A stretch of 18,121 nucleotides of DNA, taken from DATHYU01 sp033722675 (GTDB taxonomy: Bacteria; Actinomycetota; Acidimicrobiia; Spongiisociales; UBA11373). Made by a program: the position numbers and the translations under genes. Each line of letters begins with the position of its first letter. Positions within the stretch are counted from its first letter, which is position 1. Location of the stretch: positions 1 to 18,121 of the forward strand of contig JAWVYO010000045.1 in NCBI GenBank assembly GCA_033722675.1. The letters run 5' to 3'. This document shows, piece by piece, positions 9,582 to 16,629 of the stretch. The notes under the pieces were generated by a model. That model saw only the letters and a program-made list of their open reading frames with translations, made no database searches and was not told where the DNA came from.

Positions 9582-10555
9582 GCGAGTACGAGGTGCTGCT
9601 CGAGCCCCTCCTCCAGGAACTCGACATCGACTACGAAGGGCTCCACGTCGTCGCGATCGGCGGCGGCCACGGCCTCGCGCAGGCCCTCATGGCCCTCCAG
9701 GACTACGCCGACGTCATCACCGCCGTGGTGACCGTCGCCGACGACGGTGGGTCCTCGGGCCGGCTGAGCCCGGCCCTGGGGATCCCGCCGCCGGGCGACA
9801 TCCGGATGGCGCTCCTCGCGCTGAGTCCCGACGACACCCTGTGGCGCGACCTCGTCGCCCACCGCTTCGACGCCTCCGGGGACATCGACGGGCACTCACT
9901 CGGCAACCTGATCATCGCCGCGCTCGCCGAGCAGCTCGGCGATTTCGACGCCGGCGTGAGCCGGCTGGGCGAGCTGCTGCGCGCACGGGGCGAGGTGGTC
10001 CCCGTGGCCTCGGTGCCCCTCGAACTCGAGGCCACGATCGACGGCGCGACCGTCCGCGGCCAGGTGGCCGTGGCGACCACCCGCGGCCGCATCAGCGACC
10101 TGCGCGTCACGCCCACCGACGTCGAGGCCTCGCAGACGGCGGTCCGGGCGGTGGGAGCCGCCGACCAGATCGTTCTGGGCCCGGGGAGCCTGTACACGTC
10201 GATCGCGGCGAACCTGCGGGTTCCCGGCCTCGTCGAGGCGGTCAACGACTCGCCGGGGAAGCTCGTCTACGTCTGCAACCTGGCGACACAGGACGCCGAG
10301 ACGCTGGGGATGGACGCCGCCGACCACGTGGAGGCCCTCTGTGCGATCACCGGTGTCCGCGTCCCCGACGCCGTCGTCGTGCACGACGGGCCCGTGGAGG
10401 GACTGCAGGCGCCGGCGGAGGCCGTGGCCGTCGACGTCGAGCGGCTCATCGGTCTCGGATGCAAGGTGGAACCGGCTCGGTTGTGGATCGACGGCGGGTC
10501 GCATCCCCATCACGATCCCGCCCGGTTGGGCGCGGTGCTCCGACGGCTAGCGTGA
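9578..10555 (+). CDS. yvcK: YvcK/CofD-like protein (gluconeogenesis factor family)
   Basis: A 325-residue cytoplasmic protein of the CofD-like fold. YvcK members bind UDP-sugars and are needed for growth on gluconeogenic carbon sources and for normal cell-wall synthesis. Visible family features are the glycine-rich VVAIGGGHGLAQAL near the N-terminus, VTVADDGGSSGRL, PPGDIRMALLALS, the GHSLGNLIIAAL segment, and LGPGSLYTSIAANLRVPG with YVCNLATQDAET in the second half. The GTG start overlaps the rapZ stop by four bases, so translation is probably coupled; it gives an N-terminal lead of about 20 residues before the first strand. whiA normally follows in related operons but is absent here; pgk begins 25 bases downstream. 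Confidence 0.93.
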   Translation: MSEYEVLLEPLLQELDIDYEGLHVVAIGGGHGLAQALMALQDYADVITAVVTVADDGGSSGRLSPALGIPPPGDIRMALLALSPDDTLWRDLVAHRFDASGDIDGHSLGNLIIAALAEQLGDFDAGVSRLGELLRARGEVVPVASVPLELEATIDGATVRGQVAVATTRGRISDLRVTPTDVEASQTAVRAVGAADQIVLGPGSLYTSIAANLRVPGLVEAVNDSPGKLVYVCNLATQDAETLGMDAADHVEALCAITGVRVPDAVVVHDGPVEGLQAPAEAVAVDVERLIGLGCKVEPARLWIDGGSHPHHDPARLGAVLRRLA

Positions 10556-10580
10556 GCCGCGGCCGACGCCTGGAGCCCTC

Positions 10581-11765
10581 GTGACCCACCAGTACCTCAC
10601 CCTCGACGATCTGGACGTCGACGGCGCCACCGTCCTCGTGCGCGCCGATCTCAACGTGCCCCTCGACGACGGCGCGGTGGGCGACGACTACCGGATCCGC
10701 CAGAGCCTGCCCACCATCTCGGAGCTGCTCCAGGGCGGCGCCCGGGTCGTGGTCTGCAGTCACCTCGGGCGGCCCGAGGACCGGGATCCCTCGCTGTCGA
10801 TGGCACCGGTGGCCGAGCGCCTGGGGGAGCTGGGCGGCTTCGACGTCGTGGCGGCCGGGGACGTCGCGGGCGACGCCGCCGCTGCCGCGGTTCGCGACGC
10901 CGACGCCGACACCGTCGTGGTGCTCGAGAACACCCGGTTCGAGGCGGGGGAGACCGCGAACGACGAGGCGCTCGCCGAACGCCTCGCGGGGCTCGCCGAC
11001 CGGTTCGTCCTCGACGCCTTCGGCTCGGCCCATCGGGCGCACGCGTCGACGGTCGGGGTGGCCGAGTTGATCCCTTCGGCGGCCGGGCGGCTGCTCGCCG
11101 ACGAGATCCAGGCCTTCGATCGCCTCCTCCGGGACCCCGATCGCCCCTACGTGGTGATCCTGGGCGGAGCAAAGGTCTCCGACAAGCTCGGGATCATGGA
11201 GGCGCTGCTCCCGAAGGTGGACGCGATCGCCGTCGGCGGAGCGATGTGCTTCACGTTGCTCGCCGCCGAGGGTTACGAGGTGGGCGCCTCGCGGGTGGAG
11301 GACGACATGGTCGACGCCGTCCGCGAACTCCTCGGAGGCCCCCACGGCGGCAAGATCACACTGCCGGTCGACATCACGGCCGCCACCCATTTCGCCGAGG
11401 ACGCGGCCTTCGACGTCGTGCCGGCCGTGGACATGCCGGACGACCGGATGGGCCTCGACATCGGGCCGGAATCGGTGGCGCGGTTCGGCGCGATCGTCGC
11501 CGGCGCGGACACGGTGTTCTGGAACGGACCGATGGGCGTCTTCGAGTGGGAGCCCTTCGCCGAGGGGACGCTCGGCGTGGCTCGCGCCGTGGGCGGCTCC
11601 GAGGCCTATACCGTGGCGGGGGGAGGCGACTCCGTGGCGGCGCTCCGGCGCTTCGGCCTGGAGGATGCCGTCTCCCACCTCTCGACCGGCGGAGGAGCCG
11701 GTCTGGAGCTGCTCGAGCAGGGAAGCCTGCCGGGCCTCGACGTTCTCAGGAGGTGGGCGCGATGA
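10581..11765 (+). CDS. pgk: Phosphoglycerate kinase
   Basis: A 394-residue glycolytic enzyme that transfers phosphate from 1,3-bisphosphoglycerate to ADP. Family motifs appear in order: VLVRADLNVPL (substrate binding), SHLGRPEDRDPSLSMAPVAERL, LENTRFEAGE, FVLDAFGSAHRAHAS, ILGGAKVSDKLG, VFWNGPMGVFE (nucleotide binding), and GGGDSVAALRRFG with the C-terminal STGGGAGLELLE. Length is normal. The GTG start has a GGAG about six bases upstream, 25 bases after yvcK. It ends in an ATGA overlap with tpiA. No gap gene precedes it, so the partner dehydrogenase must be encoded elsewhere. It is probably read from the uvrC promoter or an unseen internal one. Confidence 0.98.
   Translation: MTHQYLTLDDLDVDGATVLVRADLNVPLDDGAVGDDYRIRQSLPTISELLQGGARVVVCSHLGRPEDRDPSLSMAPVAERLGELGGFDVVAAGDVAGDAAAAAVRDADADTVVVLENTRFEAGETANDEALAERLAGLADRFVLDAFGSAHRAHASTVGVAELIPSAAGRLLADEIQAFDRLLRDPDRPYVVILGGAKVSDKLGIMEALLPKVDAIAVGGAMCFTLLAAEGYEVGASRVEDDMVDAVRELLGGPHGGKITLPVDITAATHFAEDAAFDVVPAVDMPDDRMGLDIGPESVARFGAIVAGADTVFWNGPMGVFEWEPFAEGTLGVARAVGGSEAYTVAGGGDSVAALRRFGLEDAVSHLSTGGGAGLELLEQGSLPGLDVLRRWAR
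11748..11754 (+). promoter_or_regulatory. Strong ribosome binding site of tpiA inside pgk
   Basis: AGGAGGT, a full anti-16S match, lies seven bases before the tpiA ATG and within the last codons of pgk. It confirms the start that overlaps the pgk stop. Confidence 0.8.
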
Positions 11766-12532
11766 CACGCAAGGATCTGATCGCCGGCAACTGGAAGATG
11801 CACGCCACCCATCTGGAGGCGATCCAGATGGTGCAGAAGCTGGGCTACCGGCTGGAGGAGAGCGACTACCAGCGCGTCGACGTCGTCGTCTGCCCGCCCT
11901 TCACCGCGCTCCGGAGCGTCCAGACGGTCATCGAGGCCGACTACCTGCCCATCCGTCTGGGCGCCCAGGACGTCCACCACGAGGAGAAGGGCGCCTTCAC
12001 CGGCGAGATCGCGCCCGGGATGCTCGAGAAGCTCAATGTGTCCTACGTGATCGTGGGGCACTCGGAGCGACGCCACGTGTTCGGCGAGACCGACGAGACG
12101 GTGGCCAAGAAGCTGCGTGCGGTGCTCGGCGCCGAGATGACGCCGATCCTCGCCCTCGGGGAGCTCCTCGACGAGCGGGAGGCCGGCGACACCGAGGCCG
12201 TCATCGAGCGGCAGCTCGATGCGGCGCTCTCGGGCCTCGACGCGGCGACCGTCGGGGGGCTGGTCGTGGCGTATGAGCCCGTGTGGGCGATCGGCACCGG
12301 GCGGACCGCCACCGACGACCAGGCAGCCGAGGCCATCGGGTTCCTGCGGGCCCGCGTTCGGGCCTCGTTCGGTGACGAGGCAGCGGGCTCCGTCCGCATC
12401 CTCTACGGGGGTTCGGTGAACGCCGGCAACATCGCCGGCCTGATGGCGAAACGCGACATCGACGGCGCGCTGGTCGGCGGAGCCTCCCTCGACCCCGATT
12501 CCTTCGCCTCCATCGTCCGCTACTACGTCTAG
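11762..12532 (+). CDS. tpiA: Triosephosphate isomerase
   Basis: A 256-residue TIM-barrel enzyme interconverting dihydroxyacetone phosphate and glyceraldehyde 3-phosphate. Catalytic residues are all present: Asn10 and Lys12 in AGNWKMH, His100 in IVGHSERR, Glu172 in AYEPVWAIGTG, followed by the phosphate-binding YGGSVNAGNI and GALVGGASLD. The segment that is usually CVGETL reads ALGELL (131-136), so the normally conserved structural cysteine is replaced by Ala; the adjacent glutamate remains. The ATG overlaps the pgk stop (ATGA) and follows a strong AGGAGGT site, so the two proteins are made together. After its TAG begins a 17-base repeat also found upstream of the permease genes. Confidence 0.98.
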   Translation: MTRKDLIAGNWKMHATHLEAIQMVQKLGYRLEESDYQRVDVVVCPPFTALRSVQTVIEADYLPIRLGAQDVHHEEKGAFTGEIAPGMLEKLNVSYVIVGHSERRHVFGETDETVAKKLRAVLGAEMTPILALGELLDEREAGDTEAVIERQLDAALSGLDAATVGGLVVAYEPVWAIGTGRTATDDQAAEAIGFLRARVRASFGDEAAGSVRILYGGSVNAGNIAGLMAKRDIDGALVGGASLDPDSFASIVRYYV

Positions 12533-12549
12533 CGCCGCGCCCGGTTCGG
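12533..12549 (+). repeat. 17-base direct repeat, copy 1
   Basis: CGCCGCGCCCGGTTCGG, identical to 15561-15577; allowing one mismatch the match extends to 20 bases (12533-12552). It starts directly after the tpiA stop and lies 52 bases before the substrate-binding-protein gene. With flanking bases it can form a small hairpin (12542-12554, CGGTT/AGCCG, loop CGG, one G-T pair). Confidence 0.6.
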
Positions 12550-12576
12550 AGCCGACGGATCGCTCAGCACCGGCCC

Positions 12577-12588
12577 TCGGCATGCCGA
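12577..12588. promoter_or_regulatory. 12-base perfect palindrome, possible operator
   Basis: TCGGCATGCCGA is its own reverse complement and ends 13 bases before the ATG of the substrate-binding-protein gene. There is no loop, so a DNA-binding site for a dimeric regulator is more likely than an RNA hairpin. It matches no operator that I can name. Confidence 0.35.
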
Positions 12589-12601
12589 TGACAGATCGAG
12601 G

Positions 12602-14365
12602 ATGAACCGGTTCAGACGCATCGTCGCGGCCGCGGCCGCGCTCTCGACGCTCGCGCTCGCGTGCGCCGGGAACGGCGTGGACCCCTCGACGGGCTACGTG
12701 CCGACCACCCGCGCCCCGAGCACGAGCACGACCGCCGCTGCCGCCCTCGAACCCGAGATCGTGGTCGGCGTCGCCACGGCAGGCGCACCGCGGACGCTCA
12801 ACCCGCTCCTCGACACGCCGGACACGGCGGTGCTCGACATCATCGGCCCGGCGGTCTTCGCCTCGGCCTACGACGTCGATCCGGTCACCTACGAGTTGAT
12901 CCCCGACACGGTCGCCGAGATCCCGTCGATCGAGAACGGTGGCATCCAGCCGGCGGGCGACGGGACGGTCACGGTGACCTACCGGGTCGCCCCCGGCGCG
13001 GTGTGGGCCGACGGGGTCGCCATCACCGGCGACGACCTGCTCTACACGTACGAGGTGATCACCGACCGGAGCCTGCCGATCCGCCCCGACCTCCAGGAGC
13101 TGTACGGGACCATCGTGCCGGGCTCCATGGTGGCCGAGGGGACGAGCGTGACCTTCCGGGCGAGCCCCGGGCCGCGACTCGACCGACTGTTCGAGATCAT
13201 CGTGCCCCGCCACGCCGTGGAGGGCACCGACTTCGTGGAGGACTGGAACGAGCGGCTGTGGGTGGCCGGCGGTCCCTTCGGGTTCGCCTCCTACGAGCCG
13301 GGCCAGTTCCTCGAGGTCAAGGCGAACCCGAACTACTGGAAGGACCGGTCCGGGGCGCTCCCGGGGCTGGACCGGGTCGTCTTCCGCTTCTTCGACGTCG
13401 ACGGAGGCGCCGTCGACGTACGGCTCCTCGGCGGATTCGAGACCGGGGCGATCGAGGTGATGACGATCGCCGATGCCCAGTCGGTGGAGGGGCGCCTCGG
13501 CGACCTCCGGGACGACGGCGCCGAGGTGGCGGTGGGGCCGGGGATCGAATGGATGCACCTGAACTTCCAGTTCGGACCGAACAACCGCAACGACGAAAGC
13601 CTCAATCGTCACATCGAGTTCCGGCGGGCCGTCGCCCACGCCATCGACCGGGAGCGGCTGTCCGAGCTGACCGGCACGCCGCCCGTCACCTCGGCGCTCG
13701 CCCAGTTCCTGCCCCGGTACGACGGCCCGGGCTGGTCGATCTACGAGACCGACATCGAGCGGGTGAAGGGTCAGCTGTTCGAACTGGAGCAGCAGATCGA
13801 CCGCGACCTCTTCGCCGGCAACGGGCCCCGGCTCGTGCTGTCGGCGGAGCGGGACGACCTCGCCGTCGCCGCCCTGGCCGGAGAGGTCGTGCGGATGCTC
13901 GACGAGGCCGGGATCGGCGCCGAGCTCCAACTGGAGGACCAGGCGATCCTGTTCGGCGACACCGTCGACGACGGATCGTGGGACGTGGGCATCTGGTCGT
14001 TCGCCGGGGGATCGGGGGCGGGGGATGCCGTCGGCTTCTTCGGCATCTTCGATCCCGAGGGCCTGCCCTACGTGGGGAGCAACTTCTTCCGATGGGGGAC
14101 CATCGACTCGACCGTGCAGGGCGAGGCCACCGACCGGTACGCGCAGCTCGTCGATCGCCTCCGGTCGACGGTGGACCCGACGACGCTCACGCAGCTGCTC
14201 GTCGAGGCGGAGTCGCTCCTGGCCGAGGAGGTCGTCATCATCCCCCTCGTCGCCCGGCGGCTCGACGCCGTCGCCTGGTGGGCCGACGAGCTGGCCGGCC
14301 CGGTGCCGAATCCCCGGATGCCGATCACGTGGAACATCGAGACGTGGAGTCGGCCGGAGCGCTGA
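12602..14365 (+). CDS. ABC transporter substrate-binding lipoprotein, peptide/family 5
   Basis: A 587-residue extracytoplasmic binding protein of the SBP_bac_5 (oligopeptide/dipeptide/nickel) family. Residues 1-20 form a lipoprotein signal (basic MNRFRR, alanine-leucine core) ending at Cys21 (LALAC), followed by a Ser/Thr-rich linker to about residue 49. The mature domain shows family features: RTLNPLLDTPD near the start, VTYRVAPGAVWADGVAITGDDLLYTYEVI, GPFGFASYEPGQFLEVKANPNYW, and FRRAVAHAIDRERL. The substrate cannot be deduced. A GAGG abuts the ATG, too close to act normally, and no -10 is obvious, so it may be read from the pgk-tpiA transcript or from an unusual promoter. Its likely partners, two permeases and an ATPase, lie 1.3 kb downstream past gpmA and secG. 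Confidence 0.9.
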   Translation: MNRFRRIVAAAAALSTLALACAGNGVDPSTGYVPTTRAPSTSTTAAAALEPEIVVGVATAGAPRTLNPLLDTPDTAVLDIIGPAVFASAYDVDPVTYELIPDTVAEIPSIENGGIQPAGDGTVTVTYRVAPGAVWADGVAITGDDLLYTYEVITDRSLPIRPDLQELYGTIVPGSMVAEGTSVTFRASPGPRLDRLFEIIVPRHAVEGTDFVEDWNERLWVAGGPFGFASYEPGQFLEVKANPNYWKDRSGALPGLDRVVFRFFDVDGGAVDVRLLGGFETGAIEVMTIADAQSVEGRLGDLRDDGAEVAVGPGIEWMHLNFQFGPNNRNDESLNRHIEFRRAVAHAIDRERLSELTGTPPVTSALAQFLPRYDGPGWSIYETDIERVKGQLFELEQQIDRDLFAGNGPRLVLSAERDDLAVAALAGEVVRMLDEAGIGAELQLEDQAILFGDTVDDGSWDVGIWSFAGGSGAGDAVGFFGIFDPEGLPYVGSNFFRWGTIDSTVQGEATDRYAQLVDRLRSTVDPTTLTQLLVEAESLLAEEVVIIPLVARRLDAVAWWADELAGPVPNPRMPITWNIETWSRPER

Positions 14366-14376
14366 GGTGCCGGGGG

Positions 14377-14382
14377 TACGAT
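14377..14382 (+). promoter_or_regulatory. Candidate -10 element of gpmA
   Basis: TACGAT lies 30 bases before the gpmA ATG, in the 47-base gap after the binding-protein gene, and is the same hexamer as before uvrC. It would give a leader of about 24 bases containing GGGAG. No -35 is recognisable. Confidence 0.42.
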
Positions 14383-14412
14383 GGCGCTCCCCACCGCGAC
14401 CCAGGGAGACGG

Positions 14413-15159
14413 ATGCCCACGCTCGTGCTGCTGCGCCACGGACAGAGCACCTGGAACCTCGAGAACCGCTTCACCGGCTGGACCGACGTCGGCCTGACCG
14501 AACAGGGCGAGGAGGAGGCCCGCACCGCCGGGAAGCTGCTCCGTGACGAGGGGTTCGACTTCGACATCGTCTTCACGTCGCTGCTGAAGCGGGCGATCCA
14601 CACGACGAACATCACCCTCGACGTCATGGACCTCGACTGGCTGCCGGTGGAGCGGCACTGGCGGCTCAACGAGCGTCACTACGGGGCGCTCCAGGGGCTC
14701 GACAAGGCCGAGACGGCCGAACGTCACGGCGACGAGCAGGTCCACATCTGGCGCCGGTCCTACGACACGCCGCCGCCCGCGCTGGACCCCGACGACGAGC
14801 GGCACCCCCGGTTCGACCGCCGGTACGACGATCTGCCGCCAGACCTGCTTCCGGCCGCCGAGAGTCTGGCACTCGTCGTGGACAGGATGCTGCCCTACTG
14901 GTACGACGCCATCGTCCCGGCGATCCGCGCGGGTCGAAAGGTGCTGGTCTCGGCCCACGGCAACTCGCTACGCGCCCTCGTGAAGCACCTCGACGACATC
15001 CCCGACGACGAGATCCCCTCGCTGAACATCCCCACGGGCATCCCCCTCGTCTACGAGCTCGACGACGACCTGCAGTCCGTCTCGAGCCGGTATCTGGGCG
15101 ATCCCGAGGCGGCGGCCGCGGCGGCGAAGGCGGTGGCGGAGCAGGCATCGCGCGGGTGA
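14413..15159 (+). CDS. gpmA: 2,3-bisphosphoglycerate-dependent phosphoglycerate mutase
   Basis: A 248-residue glycolytic enzyme interconverting 3- and 2-phosphoglycerate through a phosphohistidine. The histidine-phosphatase motif LVLLRHGQSTWN carries the nucleophile His9; Glu87 in LNERHYGALQG and His182 in SAHGNSLRAL are the other catalytic residues, at spacings matching the E. coli enzyme. NRFTGWTDVGLTEQG and RRSYDTPPPAL are further family blocks. The Ala/Lys-rich C-terminal tail is usual. GGGAG lies about four bases before the ATG, and a TACGAT -10 lies upstream, so it probably has its own promoter. It is cut off from pgk-tpiA by the binding-protein gene. The identification is certain. Confidence 0.98.
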   Translation: MPTLVLLRHGQSTWNLENRFTGWTDVGLTEQGEEEARTAGKLLRDEGFDFDIVFTSLLKRAIHTTNITLDVMDLDWLPVERHWRLNERHYGALQGLDKAETAERHGDEQVHIWRRSYDTPPPALDPDDERHPRFDRRYDDLPPDLLPAAESLALVVDRMLPYWYDAIVPAIRAGRKVLVSAHGNSLRALVKHLDDIPDDEIPSLNIPTGIPLVYELDDDLQSVSSRYLGDPEAAAAAAKAVAEQASRG

Positions 15160-15187
15160 TGAGCCTGGTGCGACGACGCAGGCGGCG

Positions 15188-15193
15188 TATACT
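15188..15193 (+). promoter_or_regulatory. Candidate -10 element of secG
   Basis: TATACT lies 32 bases before the secG ATG in the 66-base gap after gpmA. The expected leader contains AGGGG at 15211-15215, ten bases before the ATG. The same hexamer stands before the permease operon. No good -35 is seen. Confidence 0.5.
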
Positions 15194-15225
15194 CCGCTGA
15201 CCGCGAATCCAGGGGTCCGCACCCA

Positions 15226-15462
15226 ATGCTGTCCGGCATCGTCATCGCCATCCATCTGCTGCTCTCCCTCGGGCTCATCGCCCTGATCCTGCTGCACGCG
15301 GGCAAGGGTGGCGGGCTCTCCGACGCCTTCGGCGGCGGCATGGGCCCGCTCGGCCAGGTGGGCGGAGCGACGGTCGTCGAGCGGAACCTGAACCGGCTCA
15401 CGGTCCTCGTGGCCATCGGGTTCGCCATCACGACGCTCGTCCTCGCCTTCATCCTGGACTAG
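15226..15462 (+). CDS. secG: Preprotein translocase subunit SecG
   Basis: A 78-residue membrane protein, the small auxiliary subunit of the SecYEG channel. It has the SecG plan: a first membrane helix (about 4-25), a glycine-rich cytoplasmic loop with the hallmark GKGGGLSDAFGGG and GATVVERNLNRLT, and a second membrane helix (about 57-76). Length is typical for Gram-positive SecG. Its place near tpiA and gpmA follows the common pgk-tpiA-secG order, but here the binding-protein and gpmA genes are inserted. It has a candidate promoter of its own and is followed by a 180-base gap before the permeases. Confidence 0.95.
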   Translation: MLSGIVIAIHLLLSLGLIALILLHAGKGGGLSDAFGGGMGPLGQVGGATVVERNLNRLTVLVAIGFAITTLVLAFILD

Positions 15463-15464
15463 TC

Positions 15465-15485
15465 CCGGGGGCCCCGGCGCGCGCC
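15465..15485 (+). terminator. Possible weak terminator hairpins after secG
   Basis: Two abutting inverted repeats follow the secG stop: CCGGGG-G-CCCCGG (15465-15477) and GGCGCGCGCC (15476-15485). A TTTT run is found only at 15508-15511, too far for a classical intrinsic terminator. A GC-rich hairpin without a U-tract would fit high-GC bacteria, but the evidence is thin. Confidence 0.25.
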
Positions 15486-15560
15486 GTCGCCTCGCCCTTT
15501 AGCGGTCTTTTAGGGCACGCCACCTACGGTGCGTTGGACCGCGCGCGTCCGGCGCTCCGC

Positions 15561-15577
15561 CGCCGCGCCCGGTTCGG
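15561..15577 (+). repeat. 17-base direct repeat, copy 2
   Basis: Identical to 12533-12549. Here it ends 21 bases before the TATACT -10 of the permease operon, a position suited to an activator site or to overlap the -35 region. Both copies are in the same orientation relative to the gene that follows. Confidence 0.6.
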
Positions 15578-15598
15578 GGCAATGCGGGTGCCGGTGGG

Positions 15599-15604
15599 TA
15601 TACT
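15599..15604 (+). promoter_or_regulatory. Candidate -10 element of the permease operon
   Basis: TATACT lies 38 bases before the first permease GTG, giving an expected leader of about 30 bases that includes the strong ribosome site at 15629-15635. The -35 region would fall at the edge of the 17-base repeat and shows no TTGACA-like sequence. Confidence 0.5.
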
Positions 15605-15628
15605 CCCGCCACCGCGTGCCCGGCAGGG

Positions 15629-15635
15629 AGGAGGT
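15629..15635 (+). promoter_or_regulatory. Ribosome binding site deciding the start of the first permease
   Basis: AGGAGGT lies seven bases before the GTG at 15643. It supports this start over the in-frame GTG at 15529, which would read through the promoter. Confidence 0.8.
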
Positions 15636-15642
15636 ACGCCAG

Positions 15643-16629
15643 GTGTTCAACTACATCGTCCGGCGGTTGGTGTACGGAGTCATCACGCTCCTGGCACTGA
15701 GCATCATCGTGTTCTGGCTGCTCCAGAACACCGGTGGTGGACCGCTCGATCGGCTGAAGGCCAATCCGCGGATCACCAAGGAGACCGTGGCCGCCATCAC
15801 CGAGTTCTACGGACTCGATCAGCCGGCGATCCAGCAGTACTTCACCTGGCTCAGCAAGTACGTCACCGGCGACTGGGGCGTGTCCTTCCAGGCGCCGACC
15901 CCCGTGCGCGATCTGGTCTTCGACCGCCTGGGTGGCACGCTGCGCCTGATGATGACCGCCCTCGGCATCGCGGTGCTCATCGGTATCCCGCTCGGGATCT
16001 ATCAGGCGCTGAAGCAGTACACCTTCCTGGACCAGGCGGCGACCACCTTCTCCTTCGTCACCTTCTCCACTCCGATCTTCGTGCTCGGCATCTCCCTGCA
16101 GATCGTCTTCGCCGTGTACCTCGAGCGCTGGACCGGCGTGAAGTTCTTCTTCAACGCCGGCATGAACAGTGCGAACTACTCCGATCTCGGCTTCCTGGCG
16201 AGACTCGGCGACACCGTCCAACACCTCTTCTTACCCGCCATATCGATCGCGTTGATCTCGATCGCCGCCTACAGCCGCTATCAGCGGGCCTCGATGCTCG
16301 AGGTGCTGCACAGCGACTACCTCCGGACCGCGAAGGCCAAGGGCCTGAGCCGCCGCTCGGTGATCGTCAAGCACGCCCTCCGCAACGCCCTCATCCCCAT
16401 CATCACGCTCATCTCCCTGGACGTGGCGACGGTGCTCGGCGGTGCGGTGATCACCGAGACCATCTTCGGCTGGCCCGGCATCGGCCGCCTCTACATCACG
16501 GCCATCGGGCAGAACGACTACCCGATCGTGATGGCGGTGGTGATGGCCATCGGGATCATGGTCGTCGTGATGAACCTGCTCGCCGACATCGCCTACGGCT
16601 TCCTCGACCCGCGGGTCCGGTATGACTGA
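15643..16629 (+). CDS. dppB: ABC transporter permease, DppB/OppB family
   Basis: A 328-residue inner-membrane permease of a peptide-type ABC importer. It opens with the family N-terminus MFNYIVRRLVYGVITLLALSIIVFWLL (first membrane helix), followed by an extracytoplasmic loop with YGLDQPAIQQYFTWL and the GDWGVSF block. Five further membrane helices follow. The EAA loop that docks with the ATPase is at about 225-244 (DYLRTAKAKGLSRR, then HALRNALIPI), and the GAVITETIFGWPGIGRL motif is near the C-terminus. The GTG start is set by an AGGAGGT site. The next permease begins inside its last codons with an 8-base overlap. Partner genes and the upstream binding protein suggest import of peptides or similar solutes. 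Confidence 0.94.
   Translation: MFNYIVRRLVYGVITLLALSIIVFWLLQNTGGGPLDRLKANPRITKETVAAITEFYGLDQPAIQQYFTWLSKYVTGDWGVSFQAPTPVRDLVFDRLGGTLRLMMTALGIAVLIGIPLGIYQALKQYTFLDQAATTFSFVTFSTPIFVLGISLQIVFAVYLERWTGVKFFFNAGMNSANYSDLGFLARLGDTVQHLFLPAISIALISIAAYSRYQRASMLEVLHSDYLRTAKAKGLSRRSVIVKHALRNALIPIITLISLDVATVLGGAVITETIFGWPGIGRLYITAIGQNDYPIVMAVVMAIGIMVVVMNLLADIAYGFLDPRVRYD

Noticed and set aside
12542..12554. Small hairpin after tpiA as a terminator
   Set aside because: The stem is only five pairs with one G-T pair, and no T-run follows; it largely overlaps the 17-base repeat, which is the more interesting feature.
11606..13930. Long minus-strand open frame across tpiA and the binding-protein gene
   Set aside because: Antisense shadow of well-identified genes, crossing a gene boundary, with low-complexity translation.
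15529..15642. Upstream in-frame GTG for the first permease
   Set aside because: It would translate through the 17-base repeat and TATACT box; the AGGAGGT site and membrane-helix start favour 15643.
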